64,000 nucleotides of DNA from Mycobacterium senriense. Lineage in GTDB: Bacteria > Actinomycetota > Actinomycetes > Mycobacteriales > Mycobacteriaceae. A model generated the notes under the pieces. It was not told the origin of the DNA, did not search any database, and saw nothing but the letters and a program-made list of their open reading frames with translations. The DNA lies in assembly GCF_019668465.1 (NCBI RefSeq), contig NZ_AP024828.1:5332001-5396000 (forward strand), written 5' to 3'. This document shows positions 8,878-21,812 of this stretch, in pieces (the stretch's first letter is position 1; every line of letters starts with the position of its first letter). A program made the translations under genes and the position numbers.

Positions 8878-9987
8878 CTACGCCAAAACGGTGAGCTCCT
8901 TGGGGAACTTGGTCAGCAATTCCGGTGGCCTGCCGAGGGTTTCGTCCGGCACCACCAGCGTGTCCTCGATGCGCACCCCGCCGCGGCCGGGCAGGTAGAC
9001 CCCAGGTTCCACCGTCACCACGGATTCGGCCAGCAACGTGCCGGTGGACGTGGCGCCGATGCCCGGCGCTTCGTGGATCTCCAGGCCCACGCCGTGGCCC
9101 AGGCTGTGGCTGAACTGCTCGCCATAGCCCGCGTCGGCGATCACCCGGCGGGCCGCGGCGTCCACCTCGCGCAGGTCGGCGCCCGCGTGCAGCGCCTCGC
9201 GGCCGGCCCGCTGCGAGTCGGCGACCAATTGGTAGATCTCCAGCTGCCAGTCGGCGGCCTTGCCGAGCACGAAGGTGCGGGTCATGTCGGAGTGGTAGCC
9301 GCCGACCAGCGCACCGAAGTCGATCTTCACGAAATCGCCGCCGGCCAACACCGCGTCGGTGGGGCGGTGATGCGGGATCGCCGAATTCGGGCCCGCGGCA
9401 ACGATCGTCTCGAACGAGATCGCGTCGGCGCCGTGGTCGAGCATCAGGGCCTCCAGCTCGCGGCTGACCTCGCGTTCGGTCCGGCCGGGCCGCAGGCCAC
9501 CCCGCGCCACCAGATCGGTCAGCGCCGCGTCGGCCGCCTCACACGCCAGCCGCAGCAGTGCGACCTCGCCGGCGTCCTTGACCTCACGCAACGCCTCGAC
9601 GGTTCCGGCGGCCTTGACCAGCTCGGTGGCCGCCTTGCGGGCGTCCAGCTCGCGGGTCAGCGCGTCGAATCCGTCGACGGTCACCACGTTGCTTTCGAAG
9701 CCCAGCTTCTGCGCGCCGGCCTCCGCGGCGTGCGCGGCCAGGTGCCGTCCCAGCGCCCGCTCGATGGCGACCTCGAGGTCCGGCGCCTCCTCGGCGGCCT
9801 GGGTCCGGTACCGCCCATCGGTGGCCAGCACGGGGCCGCGATCGTCGGCGAACACCAGCAACGCGCCGTTGGACCCGGTAAAACCGGAGAGGTAACGGAC
9901 GTTCACCAAGTCCGTGACCAGCAGCGCATCCAATCCGCTGGCCGCAAGTCGCGCTCTGAGCCTGTCTCGACGCTGTGAATGTGTCAC
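8878..9987 (-). CDS. pepQ: Xaa-Pro dipeptidase / M24 aminopeptidase PepQ
   Basis: A 369-residue cytoplasmic metallopeptidase of the creatinase/aminopeptidase P family that hydrolyses X-Pro peptides. An N-terminal creatinase-like domain (about 1-130) precedes the pita-bread catalytic domain. The five dinuclear metal ligands fall in [46 protein letters not shown] and GVRIEDTL. Length matches Rv2535c. It heads the unit continuing to the small gene, efp, nusB and the Rv2532c-like gene, and is divergent from the membrane protein starting at 10021. Confidence 0.95.
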   Translation of the reverse strand: MTHSQRRDRLRARLAASGLDALLVTDLVNVRYLSGFTGSNGALLVFADDRGPVLATDGRYRTQAAEEAPDLEVAIERALGRHLAAHAAEAGAQKLGFESNVVTVDGFDALTRELDARKAATELVKAAGTVEALREVKDAGEVALLRLACEAADAALTDLVARGGLRPGRTEREVSRELEALMLDHGADAISFETIVAAGPNSAIPHHRPTDAVLAGGDFVKIDFGALVGGYHSDMTRTFVLGKAADWQLEIYQLVADSQRAGREALHAGADLREVDAAARRVIADAGYGEQFSHSLGHGVGLEIHEAPGIGATSTGTLLAESVVTVEPGVYLPGRGGVRIEDTLVVPDETLGRPPELLTKFPKELTVLA

Positions 9988-10020
9988 GGGTCTTGACGGT
10001 ACTCGCTACGCTTTTGGGCC

Positions 10021-10731
10021 ATGAGTAACTGGATGCTGCGCGGATTGGTCTACGCCGCGGCGATGGTCGTGGTCAGATTGTTCCAGGGCGCGCTGATCAA
10101 CGCGTGGCAGACGCAGGCGACGCTGTTCAGCGTGGTGCTGCTACTTCTGTTCATCATTGCCGTGATCATCTGGGGGATTCGCGACGGCCGGGCCGACGCC
10201 ACCGCCAACCCCGATCCGGATCGCCGCGGCGACCTGGCGATGACCTGGCTGCTGGCCGGTCTGGTGGCCGGTGTACTCAGTGGGGCGGTCACCTGGCTGA
10301 TCGCGACCTTTTACAGCGGCCTGTACACCGGCGGACTGCTCAACGAGCTGACGACGTTTGCGGCGTTCACCGCGCTGTGCGTCTTCCTGCCCGGAATCAT
10401 CGGCGTGACCATCGGGCGCTGGCGGGTGGACCGCAATCCCCCGGCGCGCCGGCCGGGCACCGACGACGAGCGGGCCGACACCGACGTGTTTTCCGCGGCG
10501 CGCGGCGACGACGCCCCCACCGGCGAGATCCCGACGCAGACCACCGGCGCCCACGCCGAGCCGCGGACGGCGGCGGTCGCCACGGCCGAGCGCGAGGCGC
10601 CAACCGACTCGGCGGCCACCACCGAATCACCGACCGAAACGATCGCCAAGCCCGAGGACGACCCGAAGACCGAAGTGATCCGCACCGGCGACGAGCACAC
10701 CAAGCCGGGCGCCGAACACGACAAGGGCTAG
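10021..10731 (+). CDS. Four-helix membrane protein, Rv2536-like
   Basis: A 236-residue protein with four predicted transmembrane helices in the first 125 residues (about 8-28, 37-57, 77-99 and 107-127) and a long hydrophilic tail rich in Thr, Glu, Asp and Pro that is probably disordered. It matches the Rv2536 family, which recent annotation calls B-4DMT transporter-like; no substrate is known. A TACGCT -10-like hexamer lies eight bases before the ATG. Its stop overlaps the convergent aroQ stop (10728-10731). Confidence 0.85.
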   Translation: MSNWMLRGLVYAAAMVVVRLFQGALINAWQTQATLFSVVLLLLFIIAVIIWGIRDGRADATANPDPDRRGDLAMTWLLAGLVAGVLSGAVTWLIATFYSGLYTGGLLNELTTFAAFTALCVFLPGIIGVTIGRWRVDRNPPARRPGTDDERADTDVFSAARGDDAPTGEIPTQTTGAHAEPRTAAVATAEREAPTDSAATTESPTETIAKPEDDPKTEVIRTGDEHTKPGAEHDKG

Positions 10732-11174
10732 CTGTTGGCGCCGGGCTCCCCGGCCAGATAGCGCAGGGCGAGCAGATAGCCCTGCACCCCCAGCCCGACG
10801 ATCACTCCGGTCGCGACCGGGCTGAGGTAGGAGTGTCGCCGGAACTCTTCGCGCGCATGGACATTGGAGATGTGCACCTCGATCAGGGGCGCGCTCAACT
10901 CCGCGCACGCGTCCCTCAGCGCCACCGACGTGTGGGTGAGCCCGCCGGCGTTGAGGATCACCGGCTCGCCCGCGTCGGCGGCAGAATGAATCCAGTCCAG
11001 CAGTTCGGCTTCGCTATCGCTTTGCAGCACAACGGCTTTGAGACCTAGCGTGTCGGCTTCCCGCTCGATCAGCGCCGCCAGCTGATCATGCGTCGTGTCG
11101 CCGTACACGTCCGGCTCGCGCCGGCCCAACCGGCCCAGGTTCGGGCCGTTGATGACGTTCACGACGGTGGTCAT
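10728..11174 (-). CDS. aroQ: Type II 3-dehydroquinate dehydratase
   Basis: A 148-residue enzyme catalysing 3-dehydroquinate to 3-dehydroshikimate in aromatic amino acid synthesis. Type II hallmarks are present: [19 protein letters not shown] with the catalytic flexible-loop Arg and Tyr, the His in [14 protein letters not shown], and VEVHISN-like ([14 protein letters not shown]) active-site strand. The ATG at 11174 directly follows a 49-bp MIRU-like repeat that carries its ribosome-binding site. It is the last gene of the aroC-aroK-aroB-aroQ operon. Confidence 0.96.
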   Translation of the reverse strand: MTTVVNVINGPNLGRLGRREPDVYGDTTHDQLAALIEREADTLGLKAVVLQSDSEAELLDWIHSAADAGEPVILNAGGLTHTSVALRDACAELSAPLIEVHISNVHAREEFRRHSYLSPVATGVIVGLGVQGYLLALRYLAGEPGANS

Positions 11175-11223
11175 CGGCGCCGCTCCTCCACATCGCTTCG
11201 CTCTGCATCGTCGCCGGCGCGGG
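11175..11223 (-). repeat. 49-bp MIRU-like intergenic repeat, copy A
   Basis: This 49-bp element fills exactly the space between the aroB stop codon and the aroQ start codon. A second copy of the same length at 36843-36891 differs at six of 49 positions and has the same placement between aspS and the nitroreductase gene. On the minus strand it contains GTGGAGGAG eight bases before the ATG, so it supplies the ribosome-binding site of aroQ. The placement between stop and start codons of an operon is the hallmark of mycobacterial interspersed repetitive units. Confidence 0.8.
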
Positions 11224-14044
<2,821 letters not shown>

Positions 14045-14124
14045 GGGTCCCATCTTCCCATGTCGACTTCCGAAAAGCCGATTCGCGCAGCCCGCGGCGG
14101 TAGTAGGTCCGGGCGCGGCGCCGG

Positions 14125-15333
14125 TCAGAAGAAACTGCTGCCGGGCAGCTCCGCGTCGTTGACCGCGACATCGCCGAGCACCCGCGCCTTGTAGACGGTC
14201 GGGTTGTGCGAGAACAGCGTCCGCAGGTTGCGCCAATGCCGGTCCAACAGCGCCGACGCCTGCACGGCCGACGCGCCGCCGACGTCGAAGACGCGCGACG
14301 CGGCCCGCAGCGCGGGCTCCTGGATCGCGACCTTGACGCGCGCGGCCGCGATCGACGACCGGGTTTCCAGCTCGGGATCGATCCCCGTGTCGCGCGCCGC
14401 CTCCAGCGCGGGGGCGAGCTCGGCCGCCGCGCTGTGCACCAGTGCCTGCGCGGCGTAGGCCACCGCGTCGATCTCGCCGACGATCTGCAGCAGCTGCGGG
14501 TCCGCGGTGGGCTCCCCGACACTGGCGAAGGTGTAGGTGCGTCCCCGCCCACGCACCAGCGCCGCGGCGTCGGCGGTCAGGGCCCGCAGGATGCCGGCGG
14601 CGATGGCGTGCAGGAACAGCTGCATCAGCGCGCCACGGGCGCGGTTGCGCCCGATGGTGTCGGCGAGCGGAAACACTTCGTCGGGTGCGACCGCGACGTC
14701 ATGGAACACCGTTGTGCCGCTGCCCGTTTGGCGCTGGCCGATGCCGTCCCAGTCGTCGAGGTGCTCGACGCCGGCCCGGTCCACCGGGATCACCACGGCG
14801 GTCGGGGTGTTCTCGTCGTCCTGCGCGGTGATCCGCAGATAGTCGGAGAACTGTGCGCCGGTGCTGTAGAACTTGCGGCCGCGCAGCCGCAGCCCTCCCG
14901 CAGTCGACACCAGCCGGGTGTCACGGTCGTTGCCGCCCACCGGCTTCTGGCTCTTTTCGGCGTTGGCGCCACCGATCAGCCCGCCCTCGGCGACCACCGC
15001 GATCCACCGGTCGCTGCCCGGTTGCCTCGGCGTGACCTGGAGCTCCTCAACCAGCGCGTAGTGGATCCGCAGGATGTGGGCCAGGTCGGGGTCGGCCGCG
15101 GCGAGCGCGATGAGGTGGTCGAAGAATTGCGGCACCGAGTAGCCGGCGCCGCCGTGCTCGCGGGCCAATCGCACCGCGCCCAACCGCTGGTCCCGGATGA
15201 GTTTGAGGCCGCGCAGGGGCGGCTCGGTTCCGCCGGCGGCCAGCCGCTGGCGATAGTCGGCGGCGATGTCGGCGAGCACGCGATCGATCCCCGCCGGATC
15301 TGTTGCCGGGTGCTGGTGGGATCCAACGGGCAT
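14125..15333 (-). CDS. Acyl-CoA-dehydrogenase-fold flavoprotein, DszC/SfnB-like
   Basis: A 402-residue protein of the acyl-CoA dehydrogenase superfamily. The N-terminal helical domain, central beta domain ([15 protein letters not shown], then [19 protein letters not shown]) and C-terminal helical bundle ending [17 protein letters not shown] are those of the DszC/SfnB branch, flavin-dependent monooxygenases or oxidoreductases used to obtain sulfur from organosulfur compounds. The catalytic Glu of true acyl-CoA dehydrogenases is not evident, favouring monooxygenase chemistry with reduced FMN from a partner. ATG 15333 is chosen; its 5' leader (15334-15436) holds possible hairpins and an 11-codon upstream frame. 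M. tuberculosis has unrelated genes in this interval, as I recall, so this is a likely accessory gene. Substrate unknown. Confidence 0.85.
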   Translation of the reverse strand: MPVGSHQHPATDPAGIDRVLADIAADYRQRLAAGGTEPPLRGLKLIRDQRLGAVRLAREHGGAGYSVPQFFDHLIALAAADPDLAHILRIHYALVEELQVTPRQPGSDRWIAVVAEGGLIGGANAEKSQKPVGGNDRDTRLVSTAGGLRLRGRKFYSTGAQFSDYLRITAQDDENTPTAVVIPVDRAGVEHLDDWDGIGQRQTGSGTTVFHDVAVAPDEVFPLADTIGRNRARGALMQLFLHAIAAGILRALTADAAALVRGRGRTYTFASVGEPTADPQLLQIVGEIDAVAYAAQALVHSAAAELAPALEAARDTGIDPELETRSSIAAARVKVAIQEPALRAASRVFDVGGASAVQASALLDRHWRNLRTLFSHNPTVYKARVLGDVAVNDAELPGSSFF

Positions 15334-15436
15334 GGGAGTCAAAGCCTTTCTGGGCGAGTCGATGTCGTGCACATGACGACCAGCCCGAAAGGCTGTCAGG
15401 AGCCGACGCCGGCGGCAACGGTTTGCTGCGTCCTGA
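15334..15436 (-). promoter_or_regulatory. Possible structured 5' leader of DszC/SfnB-like gene
   Basis: In the RNA of the minus strand, three stems can form: TCAGGA with TCCTGA (15431-15436 and 15396-15401), CAGCC-loop-GGCTG (15381-15395) and GTCGT with ACGAC (15364-15380). A short frame of 11 codons (15374 to 15339) starts within the third stem and ends six bases before the gene's ATG. It does not match a riboswitch class that I recognise. The stems could be chance in GC-rich DNA. Confidence 0.3.
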
Positions 15437-15461
15437 ATTTTTCGCCCGCGAACTGAGGGCG

Positions 15462-15899
15462 TCACAACAGCGCCAGCCCCACCGCCGCCGCGCCGGCCAG
15501 ACACATCGACGGGCCGTGCGGCACCGTGGCCGCGCCGCCGGCGCCGCCGCCGAGCCTGGCGAGGACCCCGAGCGCCGCGGTCAGCAGCGGCGCGCCCAGC
15601 GCCGCCAGAAACCACGCGCCGACGCCGAAGCAACCGGTCAGCGCGCCCAGCCCGAGGGCCAGCTTGACGTCACCGGCGCCCATTCCGTCCGGGGCCGCGC
15701 AGTGCACCACCAGGTAGATCGCGGTCAGGGCCACGGTTCCGGCCAGCGCCGCCGGCCCGCGCCCGGCCAGCGTCGCGACCGCCAGGATCGCCGCGGCCCC
15801 GGTCAGCGTCAGCGCGTTGGGCAGTCGGCGTTCGCGAATGTCGTAGCAACTCAACGCCGCCAACCAGGCCAGCACCAGGCACGCGGCCGCAATCCGCAT
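15462..15899 (-). CDS. Prepilin peptidase, A24 family
   Basis: A 145-residue polytopic membrane aspartic peptidase of the type IV prepilin peptidase family, lacking the N-terminal methylase domain. The two catalytic aspartates are Asp20 in CYDIRERRLPN and Asp77 in GMGAGDVKLALG. About five transmembrane helices are predicted. It corresponds to Rv2551c in position and length. It would process pilin-like signal sequences such as those of Tad/Flp systems encoded elsewhere. It follows aroE by 10 bp on the same strand. Confidence 0.88.
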   Translation of the reverse strand: MRIAAACLVLAWLAALSCYDIRERRLPNALTLTGAAAILAVATLAGRGPAALAGTVALTAIYLVVHCAAPDGMGAGDVKLALGLGALTGCFGVGAWFLAALGAPLLTAALGVLARLGGGAGGAATVPHGPSMCLAGAAAVGLALL

Positions 15900-15909
15900 G
15901 CGCGGCAGG

Positions 15910-16740
15910 CTATTGCGGTGCGGCCGCCGCGCAAGTCATGGCCTCGCGCGGCGCGGGCCGCCCGGTGAACTGTTCCACCTGGGCGAAAGCCTGGTGCAGC
16001 AGCATCTGCAGGCCGCTGACCACCCGCCCGCCTGCGGCGCTCACCGCGGCGGCCAGCGGCGTTGGCCACGGGTCGTAGACGGCGTCCAGCAGCACACCGA
16101 TGCGTGCGAAGGTGCCGGCGTATCGTTCGGCCACGTCCGCCGGGATGGTGCTGACCAGCACCTCGGCGCCCGCCACCTCGTCGGCCAACCCGTCGCCGTC
16201 CAGGTCGCAGAACCGGGTCGGCACGCCCAGCTCGTCGCCCAGGTCCACCAGCCGGGCCGCCTTGCCGGGATCGCGGGCCACCACGGTGACGCCGGCCACG
16301 CCCAGCTGGGCCAGGCCGGCGACGGCGGCCGGCGCGGTGCCGCCCGATCCACAGACGAGCGCCCATCCCGAGGCGCTGCCGAGCGCCCCGGCGACCCCGT
16401 CGATGTCGGTGTTGTCGGCCCGCCAGCCCGCGGACGTGCGCACCAGGGTGTTGGCCGATCCCACCCGCTGCGCCCGGTCGGTGCGCTCGTCGGCGAATCG
16501 CAGGGCGGCGAACTTGCCGGGCATGGTCACCGACACCCCGACCCATTCGGGGCCGAAGCCGCCGACCACACCGGGCAGTCGCTCGGCGTCGCATTCGATG
16601 CGCTCGTACGTCCAGTCGGCCAGGCCCAGCGCATGATAGGCGGCCAGGTGCAACTGCGGGGACTTCGAATGGGCGATCGGCTTGCCGAGCACGGCCGCCT
16701 TCCTGGGGGCCGCGCTAGCGGGGCGTGCTGTCGAGGACAC
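15910..16740 (-). CDS. aroE: Shikimate 5-dehydrogenase
   Basis: A 276-residue NADPH-dependent enzyme reducing 3-dehydroshikimate. The substrate domain carries GKPIAHSKSPQLH and the catalytic Lys in VSVTMPGKFAAL, paired with the Asp in ADNTDIDGVAG; the nucleotide domain has CGSGGTAPAAV. The C-terminal GLQMLLHQAFAQVEQFTG is diagnostic. GTG 16740 gives close to family length and overlaps the mltG 3' end by 26 bp. It is the last core gene of the alaS-ruvX-mltG-aroE unit. Confidence 0.95.
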   Translation of the reverse strand: MSSTARPASAAPRKAAVLGKPIAHSKSPQLHLAAYHALGLADWTYERIECDAERLPGVVGGFGPEWVGVSVTMPGKFAALRFADERTDRAQRVGSANTLVRTSAGWRADNTDIDGVAGALGSASGWALVCGSGGTAPAAVAGLAQLGVAGVTVVARDPGKAARLVDLGDELGVPTRFCDLDGDGLADEVAGAEVLVSTIPADVAERYAGTFARIGVLLDAVYDPWPTPLAAAVSAAGGRVVSGLQMLLHQAFAQVEQFTGRPAPREAMTCAAAAPQ

Positions 16741-17962
16741 CGTTGCGCTTAGCCAGCTCGATGTTGGCCAGATGCTGTTGATAGTCGCGGGTGAACAGCG
16801 TCGTGCCCTGGGCGTCGATGGTGACGAAGTACAGCCAGTCACCGGGCTGCGGATGCTCGGCGGCGTTCAGCGCGTCGGTGCCGGGCGAACAGATCGCGGT
16901 GGCAGGCAGGCCCTGCGACACGTAGGTGTTCCACGGCGTCTTCTGGGCCCGGTCGGCGTCGCTGGTGGCCACCTCGCGGCGGTCCAGCGGGTAGTTGACC
17001 GTCGAGTCGAACTCGAGCGTGTGATGGGCGTGCAACCGGTTGTAGATGACCTGCGCGACCTTGGCGAAGTCCTGTGAGTTGGATTCCTGCTGCACCAGCG
17101 ACGCCACCACCAGGATGTCGTAGGGCGACAGGCCCATGGCCTGGGCGGTGTCCACCAGCCCGGACTTCACGTACTCCTCGCCGCCGGCGCCGATCAGGGT
17201 GGCCAGGATGCTCTCCGGCGACGCGGCCGGATCGACGTTGAAGGTGCCCGGCGCGATCAGGCCCTCGATCCGGCGGTGGTCCTTGCCGAGCTCACCGACG
17301 GGCTCGGTGGCCCACGGCGGCACCGCCAACGCCAAGGCGGAACTGTTTGTCGCGGCCGCGCGCAGGTCCTGCACCCGGACGCAGCGCGTGTCACCGTCGA
17401 GATCCACGCAGGTGGCGCGCGAGATCAGCGTCAGGATCCCCGGCGTCACCACGTTGGTCTTCATGTCGGTGGTGTCGTCGAGCTGGCGGCCCTCCGGGAT
17501 GACCAGCCGGCCCACCCGGCTCTTCGGGTCGGTCAGCCGCGCGACGGCGTTGGCCGCCGGAATTTCAGTGCGCATCCGGTAGAAGCCGGGCTGGATCGAG
17601 TTGATGGCGCTGTTGCCGTGCGCGGCGTTGACGAACGCCCGGACCGTCTTGATGACCTGCTCTTTTTGCAGCGTCTCGCCGATGTTGGTGGTCGAGTCAC
17701 CGGCCTGCACCTGAATCACCAGGTCCCGCTTGCCGCCACCGCTGTAGTCGTTGTCGGGCCCGAACAGCGTGTGCCACAGCTTTCCGCCGGCGAAGACACC
17801 CGCGAGCACCACCACGACGAGCAGCGCCAGCACGACCTTGCCGACGAACCGCCGCCGACGGCCCCGCTTGGCCCGTTTGCGGGAGATGCGGCTGGACCTG
17901 CGCCCCGCCGGCGCACCCACCGCCTCCGGCTCGGCCCGTTCCCGCCGTGCGCTGTCAACCAT
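16715..17962 (-). CDS. mltG: Endolytic murein transglycosylase MltG
   Basis: A 415-residue inner-membrane lytic transglycosylase of the YceG family, thought to cleave nascent peptidoglycan strands and set glycan length. A strongly basic cytoplasmic tail (residues 21-39) precedes one membrane span (about 39-61), then a LysM-like and catalytic domain. The catalytic Glu293 lies in [25 protein letters not shown]. The conserved [12 protein letters not shown] and the terminal [12 protein letters not shown] are present. It overlaps ruvX by eight bases and aroE by 26. Confidence 0.94.
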   Translation of the reverse strand: MVDSARRERAEPEAVGAPAGRRSSRISRKRAKRGRRRRFVGKVVLALLVVVVLAGVFAGGKLWHTLFGPDNDYSGGGKRDLVIQVQAGDSTTNIGETLQKEQVIKTVRAFVNAAHGNSAINSIQPGFYRMRTEIPAANAVARLTDPKSRVGRLVIPEGRQLDDTTDMKTNVVTPGILTLISRATCVDLDGDTRCVRVQDLRAAATNSSALALAVPPWATEPVGELGKDHRRIEGLIAPGTFNVDPAASPESILATLIGAGGEEYVKSGLVDTAQAMGLSPYDILVVASLVQQESNSQDFAKVAQVIYNRLHAHHTLEFDSTVNYPLDRREVATSDADRAQKTPWNTYVSQGLPATAICSPGTDALNAAEHPQPGDWLYFVTIDAQGTTLFTRDYQQHLANIELAKRNGVLDSTPR

Positions 17963-18461
17963 CGCTGAGCTCTCCCGCCACCGCCGCGCGGCGTTGATCC
18001 AGCCAACTCTGCAGGATCGCCACCGCCGCCGCCTGATCGATCACCGCACGCTGCTCCCTGGCCCGCACCCCGGCCGCGCGCAGCGAACGCTGCGCGGCCA
18101 CCGTGGTCAGCCGCTCGTCGGCCAGCCGCACCGGGGTGGGCGCGATCCGCTGGGCCAGCGCGTCGGCCACCTCGATCGCGTCGATCGCCGACGGGCCGGT
18201 GCGATCGGCCAGCGTGCGCGGCAGGCCGACGACCACCTCGACGGCCTCGAGTTCGGCGGCCAGCGCGGCCAGCCGCCGCAGGTGCTTGCCGTTGCGGTCA
18301 CGCCGGACGGTCTCGACCGGGGTGGCCAGGATCGCGTCGGGGTCGCTGCAGGCCACGCCGATGCGGACGCTGCCCACGTCGATGCCGAGCCGTCGTCCCC
18401 GGCCGGGGTCCTGGTGGGGATCGCCGGGCCGGTCAGGCAAGCGGTGCTGTGCGGAGACCAC
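17955..18461 (-). CDS. ruvX: Holliday junction resolvase-like protein RuvX (YqgF)
   Basis: A 168-residue RNase H-fold protein implicated in pre-16S rRNA processing and possibly in resolving branched DNA. The strand and acidic site [18 protein letters not shown], the [16 protein letters not shown] segment and the [11 protein letters not shown] helix are complete, with the second catalytic acidic pair in [14 protein letters not shown]. The GTG at 18461 abuts the alaS stop with no intervening base. The N-terminal 25 residues are a variable extension. Confidence 0.93.
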   Translation of the reverse strand: MVSAQHRLPDRPGDPHQDPGRGRRLGIDVGSVRIGVACSDPDAILATPVETVRRDRNGKHLRRLAALAAELEAVEVVVGLPRTLADRTGPSAIDAIEVADALAQRIAPTPVRLADERLTTVAAQRSLRAAGVRAREQRAVIDQAAAVAILQSWLDQRRAAVAGELSDG

Positions 18462-21164
18462 TCAATCGACCCGCGCTATCACGGCGATCTCGGAACGTAC
18501 CGCGTCGAGCGCTGCATCGATGCCCGCCGGATCCTTGCCGGAACCCTGCGCCAGGTCCGCCTTGCCGCCCCCGCGGCCGTCGACGCTCGCGGCGATCTGC
18601 TTGACCAGATCGTTGGCGCGCAGCCCGAGATCCTGGGCGGCCGGGTTGGCGGCGACCGCATACGGCACCGACCCGCCCTCGCCCTCGGCGATCAGCGCGA
18701 CCACCGCGGGTTCGCTGCCCAGCTTGCCGCGAATGTCGCCGACCAGGGAGCGCAGATCGGCCGCCGTCATCCCGCCCGACATCCGCTGCGCCACCACCCG
18801 GACGTTACCGATACGCTCCGCGCCGGCAGCGGCGTTGGTCGCGGCGGCCCGCGCGCCGGCCAGCCGGGCGCGTTCGAGTTCCTTCTCCGCCGCCTTGAGC
18901 CTCTCCACCAGGTTGGCGACCCGGGCGGGCACCTCGTCGGACGGCACCTTCAGCGACGACGCCAGCCCCGCCATCAGCGCGCGTTCCTTGGCCAGGTGCC
19001 GAAACGAGTCCAGCCCGACATAGGCCTCCACCCGGCGCACCCCGGAGCCGACCGAGGATTCGCCCAGGATGGTCACCGGCCCGATCTGCGCCGAGTTGTG
19101 CACGTGGGTCCCGCCGCAGAGCTCCAGCGAGAACGGGCCGCCGATCTCCACCACCCGGACCTCGTCGGGGTAGGCCTCGCCGAACATGGCCATCGCGCCC
19201 ATCGCCTTGGCCTTCTCCAACTGCTCGGTGAACGTGTGCACCTCGAAGTCGGCCTGCACGGCCTGGTTGGTCACCGCTTCGACCTGGGTGCGCTGCTCTT
19301 CGGACAACGGCCCCTGCCAGTTGAAGTCGAACCGCAGGTAGCCCGGCCGGTTCAGCGACCCGGCCTGAACGGCGTTGGGCCCCAACACCTGTCGCAGCGC
19401 AGCGTGCACCATGTGGGTGCCCGAGTGCCCCTGGGTGGCGCCCCGGCGCCACTGCGGGTCGACGGCCGCGACGACGGTGTCGCCCTCCACGAATTCGCCG
19501 GACTCGACGTTAACCCGGTGCACCCACAGGGTTTTGGCGATCTTCTGTACGTCGGTGACGGCGGCGCGGGCGCTCTGTCCGGCGCCCGTTCCGCTGATGG
19601 TCCCCTCGTCGGCGATCTGACCGCCGGCCTCGGCATACAACGGCGTGCGGTCCAGCACCAGCTCGACCCGGTCGGCCCCCTCGGTGCCGTGGGTGACCAC
19701 CGGAACCCGCTTGCCGTCCACGAAGATGCCCAGAATCTTTGCCTCGGAAGTCAATTCGTCGAAGCCGGTGAACTCGGTGGGCCCGGCGTCGACCAGCTCC
19801 CGGTAGGCGGTCAGGTCGGCGTGCGCGTGCTTGCGCGCGGCGGCGTCGGCCTTGGCCCGGCGACGCTGCTCGGCCATCAGTTCGCGGAAGCCGACCTCGT
19901 CCACGCGCAGGCCGGCCTCGGACGCCATTTCCAGCGTGAGCTCGATCGGGAACCCGTAGGTATCGTGCAGGGTGAAGGCGTCCGACCCCGAAATCGCTTT
20001 CGCGCCAGAGGCTTTGGTGGTACCGGCTACCTCGTCGAACAGCTTCGAGCCCGCCGCCAGCGTTCGATTGAACGCGGTCTCCTCGGCGACCGCGATCCGC
20101 CGGATCCGATCGAAGTCGGCGACCAGTTCCGGATACGACGGACCCATCGCGTCGCGCACGGTGGCCATCAGGTCACCGACGATGGGCCCCTCGATGTCGA
20201 GCAGCCTGGCCGATCGGATCACCCGACGCAGCAGCCGGCGCAGCACATAGCCGCGGCCGTCGTTGCCGGGCGTGACGCCGTCGCCGATCAGGATGGCCGC
20301 GGTGCGGCTGTGATCGGCGATGACCCGGTAGCGCACGTCGTCGTCGTGGTTGCCGACGTCATACCCGCGCGGCGCCCGCGCGGCCGCGGTGTCGATGACG
20401 GGCCGCAGCAGGTCGGTCTCGTAGACGTTGTGCACGCCCTGCAAGATGAAGGCGACCCGCTCCACACCCATGCCGGTGTCAATGTTCTTGCGGGGCAACG
20501 GTCCCAGGATCTCGAAATCGGCCTTGCCGGTGCCCTCGCCACGCTCGTTCTGCATGAACACGAGATTCCAGATCTCGATGTAGCGGTCCTCGTTGGCGAT
20601 CGGGCCGCCCTCGACGCCGAACTCCGGCCCGCGGTCGTAGTAGATCTCCGAGGACGGGCCGCACGGGCCGGGGATGCCCATCGACCAGTAGTTGTCCTCC
20701 ATGCCGCGGCGCTGGATGCGCTCCGCGGGCAGCCCGGCGATCTCCTGCCACAGCTGCACGGCCTCGTCGTCGTCGAAAAAGACCGTCGTCCAGATGCGTT
20801 CGGGATCCAAGCCGTAACCGCCCTGCTCGACATCGTCGGTCAGCAGGGTCCAGGCCAGTTCGATGGCGCGACGCTTGAAATAGTCGCCGAACGAGAAGTT
20901 GCCGGCCATCTGAAAGAACGTGTTGTGCCGGGTGGTGATGCCGACCTCGTCGATATCGGGGGTGCGGATGCACTTCTGGATGCTGGTGGCGGTCGAGTAT
21001 TCGGGCGTGCGCGCGCCCAGGAAGTAGGGCACGAACTGGACCATGCCCGCGTTGACGAACAGCAGGTTGGGGTCGTCGAGGATCACCGATGCGCTCGGCA
21101 CCTCGGTGTGGCCCGCCTTCACGAAATGATCAAGAAACCGCTTCCTGATCTCGTGTGTCTGCAC
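18462..21164 (-). CDS. alaS: Alanyl-tRNA synthetase
   Basis: A 900-residue class II synthetase. Order: catalytic domain (about 1-260, with [14 protein letters not shown] and [14 protein letters not shown] motif 2 region), tRNA-recognition domain, editing domain with the zinc/editing motifs [11 protein letters not shown] and [13 protein letters not shown], and C-Ala DHHA1 domain with [12 protein letters not shown]. Length is usual for mycobacteria. It is the first gene of the alaS-ruvX-mltG-aroE operon and is preceded by a 130-bp space shared with no other start. Confidence 0.98.
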   Translation of the reverse strand: MQTHEIRKRFLDHFVKAGHTEVPSASVILDDPNLLFVNAGMVQFVPYFLGARTPEYSTATSIQKCIRTPDIDEVGITTRHNTFFQMAGNFSFGDYFKRRAIELAWTLLTDDVEQGGYGLDPERIWTTVFFDDDEAVQLWQEIAGLPAERIQRRGMEDNYWSMGIPGPCGPSSEIYYDRGPEFGVEGGPIANEDRYIEIWNLVFMQNERGEGTGKADFEILGPLPRKNIDTGMGVERVAFILQGVHNVYETDLLRPVIDTAAARAPRGYDVGNHDDDVRYRVIADHSRTAAILIGDGVTPGNDGRGYVLRRLLRRVIRSARLLDIEGPIVGDLMATVRDAMGPSYPELVADFDRIRRIAVAEETAFNRTLAAGSKLFDEVAGTTKASGAKAISGSDAFTLHDTYGFPIELTLEMASEAGLRVDEVGFRELMAEQRRRAKADAAARKHAHADLTAYRELVDAGPTEFTGFDELTSEAKILGIFVDGKRVPVVTHGTEGADRVELVLDRTPLYAEAGGQIADEGTISGTGAGQSARAAVTDVQKIAKTLWVHRVNVESGEFVEGDTVVAAVDPQWRRGATQGHSGTHMVHAALRQVLGPNAVQAGSLNRPGYLRFDFNWQGPLSEEQRTQVEAVTNQAVQADFEVHTFTEQLEKAKAMGAMAMFGEAYPDEVRVVEIGGPFSLELCGGTHVHNSAQIGPVTILGESSVGSGVRRVEAYVGLDSFRHLAKERALMAGLASSLKVPSDEVPARVANLVERLKAAEKELERARLAGARAAATNAAAGAERIGNVRVVAQRMSGGMTAADLRSLVGDIRGKLGSEPAVVALIAEGEGGSVPYAVAANPAAQDLGLRANDLVKQIAASVDGRGGGKADLAQGSGKDPAGIDAALDAVRSEIAVIARVD

Positions 21165-21294
21165 TTTCGAGTCCGCTTCTTTCCGTTACTTCGACGTCTC
21201 ATTCCCAGCCTATTCGCCGGGGCATGGCAAGCCCGTCTCACGACGCATTTCGACCGCTCACAGTACCTGCCCCGGCGCGCCGGACACCGAGCCG

Positions 21295-21696
21295 CTAACC
21301 CTGGAGAAAGCTCAGCCGGACCGAGCGTTGCGGGTTGTCCCGGTTCAGGTCGACCAGGACGATGCTCTGCCACGTCCCCAGCATCGGCTCACCGGCCGAC
21401 ACCGGAACCGTCACGGACGGCGCGACGAGCGCCGGCATCACGTGGTCAGCGCCGTGGCCCGCGGAGCCGTGCGAATGCCGGTAGCGATCGTCGCGCGGCA
21501 ACAGTCGTTCCAGCGTGTCGACCAGGTCGTCGTCCGAACCGGCGCCCGTCTCGATGATGGCCACCCCCGCGGTGGCGTGCGGGACGAACACGTTGCACAA
21601 ACCGTCCCCGCGCGACCAGCAGAACCCGCGCACCGCCTCGGTGAGATCGACGATGCGGCGGCGCGAGGTGTCCACGTCCAACACGTCGGTATGCAT
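21295..21696 (-). CDS. YjbQ/UPF0047 family protein
   Basis: A 133-residue beta-sandwich protein of the YjbQ (UPF0047) family, members of which show weak thiamin-phosphate synthase activity. The conserved CNVFVPHATAGVAIIE, ERLLPRDDRYRHSH, GHGADHVMPALVAPSVTVPV and LGTWQSIVLVDLNRD, with the metal-type histidines, are all present. It corresponds to Rv2556c and lies upstream of alaS on the same strand with a 130-bp gap. Confidence 0.92.
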   Translation of the reverse strand: MHTDVLDVDTSRRRIVDLTEAVRGFCWSRGDGLCNVFVPHATAGVAIIETGAGSDDDLVDTLERLLPRDDRYRHSHGSAGHGADHVMPALVAPSVTVPVSAGEPMLGTWQSIVLVDLNRDNPQRSVRLSFLQG

Positions 21697-21776
21697 CCCG
21701 CCAAGCCTACGGCGCGGGCCTCACGACCAGCCAACCAATTGTGAGTGCTGCCACACCATTGCGGGTGCAAACGGGC

Positions 21777-21812
21777 AGGAGGAAGGTAGTTCATGACCGG
21801 TGGCGCCACCGG
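21777..21812 (+). promoter_or_regulatory. Conserved SD plus 16-bp palindrome, leader of first paralogue
   Basis: AGGAGGAAGGTAG at 21777-21789 is followed by the perfect palindrome CCGGTGGCGCCACCGG at 21797-21812. The same two elements in the same order and spacing occur before the downstream paralogue at 22550-22587. As RNA the palindrome could form an eight-base-pair stem or a dimer-binding DNA site; in this copy it lies within the first codons if ATG 21793 is used. Confidence 0.65.

Noticed and set aside
15373..15456. Plus-strand mini-frame with adjacent cysteines (ATVCCVLNF), like Cys attenuator peptides
   Set aside because: The next gene on that strand is far away and oppositely oriented genes flank it; a leader role has no target there.
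17751..21557. A 1268-codon open frame on the plus strand antisense to alaS and ruvX
   Set aside because: It lies on the complement of confirmed synthetase and resolvase genes, is His/Arg/Gly-rich as expected for antisense of high-GC genes, and has no domain.
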